Positions 56,246 through 64,000 of a DNA stretch of 64,000 bases are shown here, one piece after another. A model generated the notes under the pieces. The model did no database searches, was not told the DNA's origin, and worked only from the letters and a program-made list of their open reading frames with translations. The DNA is from an uncultured Flavobacteriales bacterium (GTDB taxonomy: Bacteria; Bacteroidota; Bacteroidia; Flavobacteriales; BACL11), in contig CAJIYG010000001.1 in assembly GCA_905181585.1 (NCBI GenBank), forward strand, positions 124,001-188,000. The letters are read 5' to 3'. The position numbers were made by a program, and so were the translations under genes. Position 1 is the first letter of the stretch. The number at the start of each line of letters is the position of its first letter.

Positions 56246-57367
56246 TTAATTAGAACAACCTTTCATATTTGTAATTTTCACCGCTTCGGTATCAGGCAAA
56301 TCAACATTTCTTTGATTTACAGAATCAACAACATTTTTTGCTAAATTAATAAATGATTTGGATATTTGGGTGTTTTCTTGTAAAACAGCAGGACGCCCAC
56401 CATCAGATGCTTCTCTAAGAGATTGTACAATAGGAATTTGACCCAAAAGATTTAAATTTAATTGTTCCGCCAAATCTTTACCCCCATCCTTACCAAAGAT
56501 ATAATATTTATTTTCTGGCAATTCTTCAGGAGTGAAATAAGACATATTCTCAACAATACCGATTACAGGAACATCTATACTATCCATCTGAAACATATTA
56601 ACTCCTTTTTTTGCGTCTGCTAAAGCGATTTCCTGTGGAGTTGTAACTACTATAGCTCCAGTTAATGGAATAGCCTGTACTAAAGAAAGGTGAATATCTC
56701 CAGTTCCTGGAGGAAGATCAATTATTAGATAATCTAGCGCTCCCCAATGTGTATCCCAAATTAATTGATTAAGCGCCTTTGAAGCCATAGGGCCTCGCCA
56801 AACAACAGCTTGGTTAGCTTCAGTAAAAAAACCCATTGAAACCATTTTTACATTATAATTGGAAGGAGGCTTCATTTTTTTCTTACCCTCAAGCTCTATA
56901 GCTTGAGGAATCTCTCCAACAAGATCAAACATTATAGGCATAGATGGACCGTAAATATCAGCATCAACAATTCCAACGGAATAACCTAACTCAGCAAGAG
57001 CAGTAGATAAATTTGCTGCAATAGTAGATTTTCCAACTCCACCTTTACCAGAAGAAACAGCAATAATATTCTTGACATTTGGAATAGGATTTCCCTGAAT
57101 TTTAATATCTTTTTTAACCTCCTTTATAGCAAAATTAATTTTCACATTTTTCATATCACTAAGCATATCATGAATCGCTTCGATACATAAAGCTTCAATC
57201 TTCTTTTTATACTGTAGAGTTGGATTACTAATTTCAATATCTAAAATAATTTCATCACCAAATATTTGAACATTTTTAAGAGAGCCACTATCCACTATCC
57301 CACTAGAGCTAGAGGGAAAATTAACTTTGCTTAAAATATTGCTGATATCTTCTTTTGTGATTTTCAA
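56246..57367 (-). CDS. apbC: Mrp/ApbC-type iron-sulfur cluster carrier ATPase
   Basis: A 373-residue P-loop ATPase with an N-terminal MIP18/DUF59 domain (about 1-90), then AVSSGKGGVGKSTIAANL (deviant Walker A, about 103-120), DADIYGPSMP, DLPPGTGDIHLSL and the late FGKDGG segment. The usual CxxC for cluster transfer in this family is not obvious in the expected loop (VENMSYFTPEELPENKYYIF). The protein ends KGCSN. It delivers Fe-S clusters to apo-proteins. Confidence 0.93.
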   Translation of the reverse strand: MKITKEDISNILSKVNFPSSSSGIVDSGSLKNVQIFGDEIILDIEISNPTLQYKKKIEALCIEAIHDMLSDMKNVKINFAIKEVKKDIKIQGNPIPNVKNIIAVSSGKGGVGKSTIAANLSTALAELGYSVGIVDADIYGPSMPIMFDLVGEIPQAIELEGKKKMKPPSNYNVKMVSMGFFTEANQAVVWRGPMASKALNQLIWDTHWGALDYLIIDLPPGTGDIHLSLVQAIPLTGAIVVTTPQEIALADAKKGVNMFQMDSIDVPVIGIVENMSYFTPEELPENKYYIFGKDGGKDLAEQLNLNLLGQIPIVQSLREASDGGRPAVLQENTQISKSFINLAKNVVDSVNQRNVDLPDTEAVKITNMKGCSN

Positions 57368-57381
57368 ACTATTTTTTTTTA

Positions 57382-57389
57382 CAAATATA
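57382..57389 (-). promoter_or_regulatory. Possible -7 box (TATATTTG) for mrp-nifU
   Basis: The minus strand reads TATATTTG, 15 bases before the ATG at 57367. No clear -33 box is seen. Confidence 0.4.
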
Positions 57390-57415
57390 GATTATAATTA
57401 ACATTCAAAATAAAA

Positions 57416-58084
57416 TTAATAGTTTAATAAAAACCTTAAATATGTGATTGGCATACCTTTATTTAAAAACATATTTTCATAGAAAGTTTGGATTTTCGAA
57501 CAATCTCTGAGCTCAACGGAATTATATAAATCTTCTGTTGAATCCTCTAAAGTATGATTTTCTCCTGCGATCACTCCTAATGTGAAGCCGTGTAAAAACT
57601 GACTATCTGTTTTTAGATGAATCTTAGAATTTGATTTTAAAATATTATTATATTTCTTTAAAAAAATAGGATGAGTAAGTCTTTTGGTTGTGCGATTCTT
57701 TTTTATTTGAGGATCGGGAAATGTAATCCAAATCTCATCAACTTCATTTGAATTAAAACACATTTCAATCCAATCAATCCTAATTCTTAAAAAGCCAACG
57801 TTAATTAATTTTTCTTCTAAAGCCTGACTAGCACCTGCCCAAATTCTCGCTCCCTTTATATCTATTCCTAAGTAATTTTTTTCTGGGAAATTCTTGGCCA
57901 AACCAACTGTATACTCTCCTTTTCCACACCCAAGCTCTAAAACAATCGGGTTATCATTTTTAAAGAAATGTTTTCGCCAATTTCCTTTTAAATTAAAATT
58001 GCTTCTTAACTCATCTATAGAAGGCTGAATAACATGACTAAAAGTTTCTAAATCATTAAATTTTTTTAATTTATTTTTTGCCAA
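57416..58084 (-). CDS. trmB: tRNA (guanine-N7-)-methyltransferase
   Basis: A 222-residue SAM methyltransferase that methylates G46 of tRNA. Motif I is VLELGCGKGEYTVGLA, then NYLGIDIKGARIW, the family signature ITFPDPQIKKNRTTKRLTHP, and HLKTDSQFLHGFTL. Length is typical. It lies 48 bases before mrp on the same strand, but a promoter-like box lies between them. Confidence 0.96.
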   Translation of the reverse strand: MAKNKLKKFNDLETFSHVIQPSIDELRSNFNLKGNWRKHFFKNDNPIVLELGCGKGEYTVGLAKNFPEKNYLGIDIKGARIWAGASQALEEKLINVGFLRIRIDWIEMCFNSNEVDEIWITFPDPQIKKNRTTKRLTHPIFLKKYNNILKSNSKIHLKTDSQFLHGFTLGVIAGENHTLEDSTEDLYNSVELRDCSKIQTFYENMFLNKGMPITYLRFLLNY

Positions 58085-58101
58085 TAGTTTTTATTTTAAA
58101 G

Positions 58102-58109
58102 CAAAAATA
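58102..58109 (-). promoter_or_regulatory. Possible -7 box (TATTTTTG) for trmB
   Basis: The minus strand reads TATTTTTG 18 bases before the trmB ATG, in the 50-base divergent gap. A near match on the plus strand (TATTTTCG, 58123-58130) may serve the glycosyltransferase. Confidence 0.33.
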
Positions 58110-58134
58110 ATGGTGTTTTAAGTATTTTCGTTGA

Positions 58135-59185
58135 ATGATTAGCAAAAAAAATATTTTAGTTGCACCTTTAAATTGGGGAATAGGCCATGCTACAAGATGT
58201 ATTCCTATTATCTTACAATTAAAAAAAAACAACTTTAATGTAATTATTATGTCAAGTGGTAGATCATTAAATTTATTAAATCAAGAGTTTCCAAAAGAAA
58301 AATTTATAAAATTAGAAGATTACAACGTAAAATATTCTTCATTTTTACCCATGCAAATAAATATTCTTCTCCAAATACCAAAAATAATTTACGGAATATA
58401 CTCAGAAAAAAGAAAGATCAGTTCAATAATTAAAGATTATAAAATTGATGGAATTATTTCAGACAACCGCTATGGTCTTTACTCAAAAGAAATACCTTCA
58501 GTTTTTATAACTCATCAAATAAAGATACAAACACCATATTTAAAGGAATTACTAAAGAACATTAATTGTTATTTTATTAAAAAATTTAGTGAATGCTGGA
58601 TACCTGACAATGATAATGATAGAATTGCTGGAGAATTATCTAGCACTCATAAAACTTCAATAAAATATAAATACATAGGCCCACTTTCTCGTCTTCAAAT
58701 ACAAAAGAAAAAAGATCATTTAGAAATTTTAGCTATTGTTTCAGGCCCTGAACCACAAAGAACTATTTTCGAAAAAATTCTTACCAAAGAGTTAAAAAAA
58801 ACAAATAAAAAATCACTTTTGCTGCAGGGAAAACCGGAAAAAAATTATTCTCAAGAATTTAATAATTTAACTATTAAATCTCATTTAAAAACAGCAGAAT
58901 TAAATCAGGTAATGACTGATGCTAATACAATAATTTGTAGGGCAGGGTATTCAACAATTATGGATTTAATAACTTTAGAAAAAAATGCAACGCTTGTTCC
59001 AACGCCTGGGCAAACAGAACAAGAGTATTTAGCAGGTTTTTTATCTGAAAAAAAGACGTTTTAAATTTCAAAAACAAGACGAAATTAATTTAGATTTAAT
59101 TAGCTCTAATATAAAAGACCAATGCTCAAAAGCTTTTAGAAAAAAAAATGAGTGGACTAAATTATTTGAAATATTTAATAATTAA
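58135..59185 (+). pseudogene. GT-B glycosyltransferase (MurG/UGT-like), frameshifted near its end
   Basis: The open frame (58135-59064) has ILVAPLNWGIGHATRC at the N-terminus, a glycine-His loop as in family 28 and related transferases, and CRAGYSTIMDLITLEKNATLV in the donor-binding domain (two blocks), then PTPGQTEQEYLA. It stops early at LSEKKTF. Dropping one A from the A7 run at 59048-59054 restores LSEKRRFKFQKQDEINLDL and a C-terminus ending LFEIFNN at 59185. About 40 residues follow the break, so the truncated form may still fold in part. It starts a rightward cluster with the LuxE-like gene. Confidence 0.75.
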
Positions 59186-59217
59186 TTTTATGTTAAATTG
59201 TCTAAAAAAATAGGTTA

Positions 59218-60207
59218 ATGCACGTATCATTAAAAAACATAAACGATAGAATATTTAATATTAAAAACGAAGATGAATTCCAAAGAGTTTCTCTAGAAGT
59301 TTTTAATTACCAGATTCAAAACAATGATCTTTACAGAAAATTTTCTTCTCTTACACTCAAAAATAAAAAACCAAAAAAAGCTGAAGAAATTCCTTTTCTG
59401 CCAATAGATTTTTTTAAAACTAATGAAATAAAAACTAGTAATAAGACAGTAGAAAAAATCTTTAAAAGTAGTGGAACTTCTGGATTAAGAAGTAAACACT
59501 ATGTTCAAAATCTTGATATTTATAAAAAAAGTTTCATTACAAACTTTAAAGAAAATTATGGGCCAATTAAAGATTTATGTATACTGGCACTATTACCATC
59601 ATATATTGAAAATGGTAATTCCTCTTTAATATTTATGATTGAAGAATTAATAATACTATCTGAAAATAAAGACAGTGGATTCTACAACAGTAATTTTCTT
59701 AAAATCTCAAATACAATAAAAAATCGAGAGGCAAAAAATCAAAAAACAATTTTAATTGGCGTAACATACTCTTTACTAGACTTTGCAAAAGACTATAAGC
59801 AAAATTTAAATCACACCACCATTATAGAAACCGGTGGAATGAAAGGCAAGAGAAAGGAACTTCTCAAAGAGGAAATACATAATATTTTAAAATCATCTTT
59901 TGATGTCAAAAATATTCACTCAGAATATGGAATGACAGAATTACTTTCGCAAGCATATTCAAAAAAAGATGGAATTTTTACAACTCCAAATTGGATGAAA
60001 GTTTTAGTTAGAGATATAAATGATCCTATAACTTTGTTAGCAAATAACCAAACTGGAGGAGTTAACATTATTGATTTAGCAAATATAAATTCTTGCTCAT
60101 TTATAGCAACTCAAGATATTGGAATTAAACTTGGGGAAAATAAATTTAAAATAACTGGAAGATTCTCAAACGCAGATGTAAGAGGGTGTAATTTACTGAT
60201 ACAATGA
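59218..60207 (+). CDS. LuxE-like acyl-activating protein
   Basis: A 329-residue protein of the LuxE/acyl-protein synthetase family, a short branch of the ANL adenylating enzymes. Motifs are FKSSGTSGLRSKHY (phosphate loop, about 82-95), ETGGMKGKR and HSEYGMTELLSQAY, the A5-like block. LuxE makes an acyl-AMP and transfers the acyl group to protein; the acid and acceptor here are unknown. No LuxC or LuxD partner is in the window. It overlaps the GNAT gene by 4 bases and forms an operon with it. Confidence 0.84.
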   Translation: MHVSLKNINDRIFNIKNEDEFQRVSLEVFNYQIQNNDLYRKFSSLTLKNKKPKKAEEIPFLPIDFFKTNEIKTSNKTVEKIFKSSGTSGLRSKHYVQNLDIYKKSFITNFKENYGPIKDLCILALLPSYIENGNSSLIFMIEELIILSENKDSGFYNSNFLKISNTIKNREAKNQKTILIGVTYSLLDFAKDYKQNLNHTTIIETGGMKGKRKELLKEEIHNILKSSFDVKNIHSEYGMTELLSQAYSKKDGIFTTPNWMKVLVRDINDPITLLANNQTGGVNIIDLANINSCSFIATQDIGIKLGENKFKITGRFSNADVRGCNLLIQ

Positions 60208-60707
60208 TAATTCAAAAAGCAAAAATATCAGAAATAGGAGACATTATGCTAATGTACAAATCATGTATTGAAGGAATGCTTGCAAATAATATTGACCAGT
60301 GGGACGAAAGCTATCCAAATAAAGACATAATTATGCAAGACTTGATTGCTCAAACATACTTTATTGTAATTGAGCATAATATCATTATTGCTGGTATTAA
60401 TATTGATCAAAATCAAGACAAAACGTATTTACCATTAAAATGGAAAGATAAAAAAAACCAATTTTTAGTTGTTCATAGACTAGCAGTAAAAGAAGTTTTT
60501 TGGGGTAAAGGGATTGGAAAATCACTTATGATTTTTACAGAAAAATTAGCCATAAAAAAAGGATTAAATTCCATTAGACTTGATACTTATTCCGGCAACC
60601 CAAAAGCTATGAATTTTTACAAACGTATAGGATATAATGAGGTAGGTACAATAAATTTAAAACCTAACAAAAATAAATATCATTGTTTTGAAAAAATTAT
60701 AAAATGA
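60204..60707 (+). CDS. GNAT family N-acetyltransferase
   Basis: A 167-residue acetyltransferase with VVHRLAVKEVFWGKGIGKSLM, the acetyl-CoA loop (R/Q-x-x-G-x-G/A as WGKGIGKSL), and a typical C-terminus SGNPKAMNFYKRIGYNEVG. The substrate is unknown. It overlaps both neighbours by 4 bases, so it is co-translated with the LuxE-like and metallo-hydrolase genes. Confidence 0.9.
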   Translation: MIIQKAKISEIGDIMLMYKSCIEGMLANNIDQWDESYPNKDIIMQDLIAQTYFIVIEHNIIIAGINIDQNQDKTYLPLKWKDKKNQFLVVHRLAVKEVFWGKGIGKSLMIFTEKLAIKKGLNSIRLDTYSGNPKAMNFYKRIGYNEVGTINLKPNKNKYHCFEKIIK

Positions 60708-61627
60708 AAAAGTTAATCTATTTAATTATTATTATTTCTTTTGCTTGCAATCAGTCGAAAGATCAAACTCAGACAGCTCCATTCGCAATGGTTTTGGGAG
60801 TTGCTCAAGATGCTGGTTACCCTCAAATGAGTTGTAAAAAAAAATGTTGTGAAGACGCTTGGAAGAACCCAGAATTACAAAAAACAACTTCTTGCCTAGC
60901 AATTATAGACCCTATTAGCAAACAGCAATGGATTATAGATGCTACTCCGAATATAAAAGAGCAATTATATCTACTAAAGCAGAATACAGGAAATGAAAAA
61001 TTAGATGGTATTTTATTAACTCATGCACATATTGGGCATTACACTGGATTAATGCATTTTGGTAAAGAAGTGATGGGGACTAATAATTTGTCAGTTTATG
61101 CAATGCCAAAAATGAATTTTTTTTTGAAAAACAATGGACCTTGGAGTCAATTAGTAAAATTAGAAAACATCAAGCTAAGAGTAATTGAATCAGATTCTAT
61201 TTTTAACTTAAACGAAAGAATAAAAATCAAACCATTTTTAGTGCCTCACAGAGATGAATTTTCAGAAACCGTAGGCTATGAAATAATCATAAATAATAAA
61301 TCCTTAATCTTTATTCCAGATATTGATAAATGGGAAACATGGGAAACAAGTATTACAGAACTTATTAAAAAAGTGGATTATGCTTTTTTAGACGCCACCT
61401 TTTATGAAAATGGAGAGCTAGCAAGAGATATGAGTGAAATACCACATCCTTTTGTTGAAGAGAGTATGGAACTTTTTTCAAAGCTTTCTAAGAACGATAA
61501 ACAAAAGATTCATTTTATTCACTTTAACCACACAAATCCTTTACTACAAGAAGGTCATAATGCTCAAAAGGAAGTCTTAAAGAAAGGTTTTAATTTAGCA
61601 AAAGAAGGACAAATAATTAAATTCTAG
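60704..61627 (+). CDS. PqqB-like metallo-beta-lactamase-fold lipoprotein
   Basis: A 307-residue MBL-fold hydrolase with a lipobox (IIISFAC, Cys 15). The N-terminus MVLGVAQDAGYPQMSC followed by a Cys-rich patch resembles PqqB. The metal site is LLTHAHIGHYTGL (His 107, 109, 112), with further ligands in FIPDIDKW and HFIHFNHTNP. There are no other pqq genes, so a PQQ role is unlikely. A lipid-anchored periplasmic hydrolase is inferred. It is the last gene of the cluster. Confidence 0.86.
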   Translation: MKKLIYLIIIISFACNQSKDQTQTAPFAMVLGVAQDAGYPQMSCKKKCCEDAWKNPELQKTTSCLAIIDPISKQQWIIDATPNIKEQLYLLKQNTGNEKLDGILLTHAHIGHYTGLMHFGKEVMGTNNLSVYAMPKMNFFLKNNGPWSQLVKLENIKLRVIESDSIFNLNERIKIKPFLVPHRDEFSETVGYEIIINNKSLIFIPDIDKWETWETSITELIKKVDYAFLDATFYENGELARDMSEIPHPFVEESMELFSKLSKNDKQKIHFIHFNHTNPLLQEGHNAQKEVLKKGFNLAKEGQIIKF

Positions 61628-61657
61628 AAACTTAACCTAACTTTCTTAGATAATAGT

Positions 61658-62428
61658 TTACAACAAACAAAAACCCATTACCTCATTATAAAATTTTTCT
61701 GGTTTTTCAGCATGTAACCAATGACCGGCACCATTAACCGTTGCAATGCTAAAGTCTGAAAAATGTTTATTTATAATAATTTCGTCTTTTGTTGTTATAT
61801 AATGTGAAGCTCCTCCTTTTACAAAATGAGTAGGTACATCACAAACCCCTTTTACATAATCAGCTTCTTGAATGTTGTTTACTTTCTCCAAAAGAATTTC
61901 AATATTAAAACGCCAAGCAAAATTTTTTTTCTCATTTCTATATAGATTTTTTAAGAGAAATAAGCGCATACCTTTATCTTCAAATGAATATGAAAGCACT
62001 CTATCAATCTCTTCTCTTTTATCAAAATCTTGCAAAGGAAGTTTATACAAGGTTGCTAAAAGATTTTCATGAAAATCACTATTATATTTCCTTGGAGATA
62101 TATCTGCAATTATTAACTTGGCAATCCTCTCTGGGTGTGTAAAAGCAAATTTCATAGCGACTTTACCACCTAAAGAATGTCCTAACAATATTGGTTTTTG
62201 AATATTATTATCCAGTATATATTCTAGAAGATCCTCACACATCACATCGTAATTAAAATCTATAGAATGAGGAGATCTACCGTGATTTCTCAAATCTATT
62301 AAATGTACTCTACAGTATTTTGAAAATTTTCTACCAAGTGAACTCCAATTATCGCTCATCCCAAAAAGCCCATGCATGATAATTAAATCCTGACCTTTAT
62401 GACCGTGTATTTTAGAATATAGTTTCAT
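61658..62428 (-). CDS. Alpha/beta hydrolase, YbfF-like esterase
   Basis: A 256-residue hydrolase: IIMHGLFGMSDNW (oxyanion region), HLIDLRNHGRSP, nucleophile elbow LLGHSLGGKVAM (Ser 85), and the catalytic His in NGAGHWLHAEKP. No signal peptide is present, so it is cytoplasmic. YbfF-type enzymes act on short acyl esters or acyl-CoA. It starts on the base after the pdxJ stop, so the two are co-transcribed. Confidence 0.9.
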   Translation of the reverse strand: MKLYSKIHGHKGQDLIIMHGLFGMSDNWSSLGRKFSKYCRVHLIDLRNHGRSPHSIDFNYDVMCEDLLEYILDNNIQKPILLGHSLGGKVAMKFAFTHPERIAKLIIADISPRKYNSDFHENLLATLYKLPLQDFDKREEIDRVLSYSFEDKGMRLFLLKNLYRNEKKNFAWRFNIEILLEKVNNIQEADYVKGVCDVPTHFVKGGASHYITTKDEIIINKHFSDFSIATVNGAGHWLHAEKPEKFYNEVMGFCLL

Positions 62429-63139
62429 TTACAAAAGTCGTTTATACATTTGAATAGTATTTTCTAATCCCAAGTAAAGAGCATCTGAAATTAGAGCATG
62501 ACCAATAGAAACTTCTTCCAAGTTTGGGATATTCTTCGCAAAATACTGCAAGTTATCTAAATTTAAATCATGTCCAGCATTTACTCCTAATTTAAGATTT
62601 TCAGCTAATTCTGCAGATTGTATATATGGCTGAATAGCTTTTTTCTTATCCTCTTTAAAGCTGTTACAATAAGCCTCAGTATACAGCTCTATTCTGTCAG
62701 AATTACATTTTTTAGCTCCTTCAACCATTTCTAATGCTGGATTAACAAAAATTGACACTCTAATATTATGAGCATGAAGTTCTTCTATAATATCTGATAA
62801 AAAAATAAAATTTTTATTTGTATCCCAGCCATTATTTGAAGTCAGAATATTAGGAGGGTCAGGAACTAAGGTGACTTGCGTAGGAAGTATTTTAGTAACT
62901 ATCTCAATAAAATCTTTGGAAGGAAATCCCTCAATATTATATTCTTTTGTTACTACATCCTTTAAAGCATATGCATCATCTCGTGTAATGTGTCTTTGGT
63001 CAGGTCTGGGATGAATAGTAATTCCATCCGCACCAAAATCTTGACATTTTCTAGCAGCATTTAAAACATCAGGAAAACGACCTCCTCTGGAGTTTCTTAA
63101 TGTTGCAATCTTATTTATATTTACACTTAAATTAGTCAT
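62429..63139 (-). CDS. pdxJ: Pyridoxine 5'-phosphate synthase
   Basis: A 236-residue TIM-barrel enzyme that makes pyridoxine 5'-phosphate from 1-deoxyxylulose 5-phosphate and an aminoketone. Signatures are VNINKIATLRNSRGG, GITIHPRPDQRHI, VTLVPDPPN (variant of VPE), NAGHDLN and EVSIGHALISDALY. Length is typical. It is transcribed with the hydrolase, and divergently from the BamA-like gene. Confidence 0.96.
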   Translation of the reverse strand: MTNLSVNINKIATLRNSRGGRFPDVLNAARKCQDFGADGITIHPRPDQRHITRDDAYALKDVVTKEYNIEGFPSKDFIEIVTKILPTQVTLVPDPPNILTSNNGWDTNKNFIFLSDIIEELHAHNIRVSIFVNPALEMVEGAKKCNSDRIELYTEAYCNSFKEDKKKAIQPYIQSAELAENLKLGVNAGHDLNLDNLQYFAKNIPNLEEVSIGHALISDALYLGLENTIQMYKRLL

Positions 63140-63152
63140 ATAATATTTTAAA

Positions 63153-63160
63153 CAAAATTA
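63153..63160 (-). promoter_or_regulatory. Possible -7 box (TAATTTTG) for pdxJ
   Basis: The minus strand reads TAATTTTG, 14 bases before the pdxJ ATG, in the 111-base divergent gap. No -33 box is clear. Confidence 0.33.
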
Positions 63161-63168
63161 AAAAATAG

Positions 63169-63176
63169 TATGTTTG
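63169..63176 (+). promoter_or_regulatory. Possible -7 box (TATGTTTG) for the BamA-like gene
   Basis: TATGTTTG matches TAnnTTTG, 75 bases before the ATG at 63251, which would give a leader of about 65 bases. Confidence 0.35.
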
Positions 63177-63250
63177 TTTCGCCTGTAAATTAATTTAATT
63201 TTTAATTAATTATTCTCTGTTATTAAAACATTTTACAATTATATAATTGC

Positions 63251-64000
63251 ATGAAACATATCCTAATTATCTTTTTATTAATAGTCTCAAATAATAATTT
63301 AATTAGTAAAAATAAAGTGCTTAATTCAGAAAATGATTCTTTAGCCAAAAAATTCTTAAATATTTCAGAAATTAAAATTAAAGGAAATAAAAAAACAAAA
63401 AAAGAAATAATTTTAAGAGAGTTAGATTTCGAAGTTGGAGAGAAAATCTCAACTATTGAGTTAAATACTAAAATTAGTGACGCAAAAAAAAACTTAACTA
63501 ATCTTAACTTATTTAATTTTATTGACTTTGATATAAAGAAAAATAAAAATACTGTAACAATAGAAATTGAATTAGTAGAAAGATGGTATGTATGGCCGTA
63601 TCCAATATTTGAAATTTCAGAGAGGAACTTCAATGTTTGGTGGAATGACTTTAAAGAAACAAACTACTCTGACTTTTCAAGAATAAATTATGGATTATTT
63701 TTAAATATTGAAAATTTTCGTGGCCGTAACGAATTAATAGCTTTGAAATATAGACGAGGTTTTAAGGAACATTATCAGATAAATTATAAAATACCATTTA
63801 TTAAAAATAATCAAAACTTAGGAATAAACACAGACATTGAATTCTTTAGACGAAAAAAAACATTCTATAAAACGGTGGAGAATAATCTAATTTTTTATGA
63901 AAATAGTCAAAATTTCACATCAAAAGATTTGATACTAAATTTTGATATTATTTTTAGAAAAAATGTTAAAATGAAGCACAAATTAAAGATGAAAATTTTT
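63251..64000 (+). CDS. BamA/TamA-family outer-membrane protein (N-terminal part, cut by window edge)
   Basis: The gene begins MKHILIIFLLIVSNNNLIS, a signal peptide, and runs open for 250 codons to the right edge. Residues about 33-110 form a POTRA domain: ISEIKIKGNKKTKKEIILRELDF, shown here in part, is the usual first strand and helix, with LNLFNFIDFDI and EIELVERWYVWPYP later. Residues after about 130 (NYGLFLNIENFRGRNELIAL) are the first strands of the barrel. With only one POTRA visible it is more like a TamA or Omp85-like protein than the essential BamA. The opposite-strand frame 63223-63633 is a shadow. Confidence 0.85.
   Translation, partial: MKHILIIFLLIVSNNNLISKNKVLNSENDSLAKKFLNISEIKIKGNKKTKKEIILRELDFEVGEKISTIELNTKISDAKKNLTNLNLFNFIDFDIKKNKNTVTIEIELVERWYVWPYPIFEISERNFNVWWNDFKETNYSDFSRINYGLFLNIENFRGRNELIALKYRRGFKEHYQINYKIPFIKNNQNLGINTDIEFFRRKKTFYKTVENNLIFYENSQNFTSKDLILNFDIIFRKNVKMKHKLKMKIF

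Noticed and set aside
63223..63633. 136-residue hydrophobic protein on the minus strand
   Set aside because: It is the antisense shadow of the POTRA region of the BamA-like gene, which has a signal peptide and family motifs.

Overview
The window is a contiguous piece of a low-GC chromosome from a member of the Bacteroidota, most likely order Flavobacteriales. The evidence is a full-length SprA (the type IX secretion, T9SS, outer-membrane translocon), a RemB-like gliding protein, several secreted proteins with T9SS C-terminal sorting domains, a six-gene alternative complex III (act) operon, and repeated Bacteroidota-type promoter motifs (TAnnTTTG, once with a TTTG at the right spacing). I see no rRNA, tRNA, insertion sequence, prophage or CRISPR array. 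Every intergenic gap is under 300 bases.

Layout. 1-6.4 kb: the start of a secreted aryl-sulfate sulfotransferase-like gene (cut by the left edge), a T9SS-sorted surface protein and gcvP. 6.5-9 kb: a DEAD-box RNA helicase and tsaB, convergent. 9-12.9 kb: a leftward operon of a split glycosyltransferase, gmhA, gmhB, remB and tsaB. 13-15.4 kb: a rightward MBOAT O-acyltransferase and its frameshifted SGNH partner. 15.4-26.6 kb: a leftward, tightly overlapping operon for a sulfated surface polysaccharide: deoC, cysQ, Wzx-like flippase, two sulfotransferases, Wzy-like polymerase, sugar-nucleotide epimerase (frameshifted), a secreted glycosidase-like protein, two more sulfotransferases and a GT2 glycosyltransferase. 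26.7-29.5 kb: divergent cysC-cysD-cysN, which make PAPS, the sulfate donor. 29.5-38.3 kb: tonB, gcvH, sprA, ruvA. 38.4-46.8 kb: two T9SS-sorted proteins around a strong divergent promoter, then an envelope operon (TlpA-like thioredoxin, DUF6029 and DUF6588 proteins, Omp28-like lipoprotein, PorT-like barrel, ubiX, two small genes of which one is broken). 46.8-55.8 kb: ruvB and the act operon (actF-E-D-C-B-A in coordinate order). 56-58 kb: NifU-like, mrp, trmB. 58.1-61.6 kb: frameshifted glycosyltransferase, LuxE-like acyl-activating protein, GNAT, PqqB-like metallo-hydrolase. 61.6-64 kb: alpha/beta hydrolase, pdxJ and the start of a BamA/TamA-like gene.

The most interesting biology is the sulfation island. 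Four PAPS-type sulfotransferases sit with flippase, polymerase and a glycosidase-like protein, and beside a complete PAPS supply (CysC, CysD, CysN) and the PAP-removing phosphatase CysQ; no PAPS reductase is visible. This reads as a dedicated sulfated and probably O-acylated exopolysaccharide or O-antigen system. Several genes in it carry small frameshifting indels, including a clean 4-bp tandem duplication, while the long core genes in the same window are intact. That points to decay or phase variation of surface glycans, unless it is assembly error.
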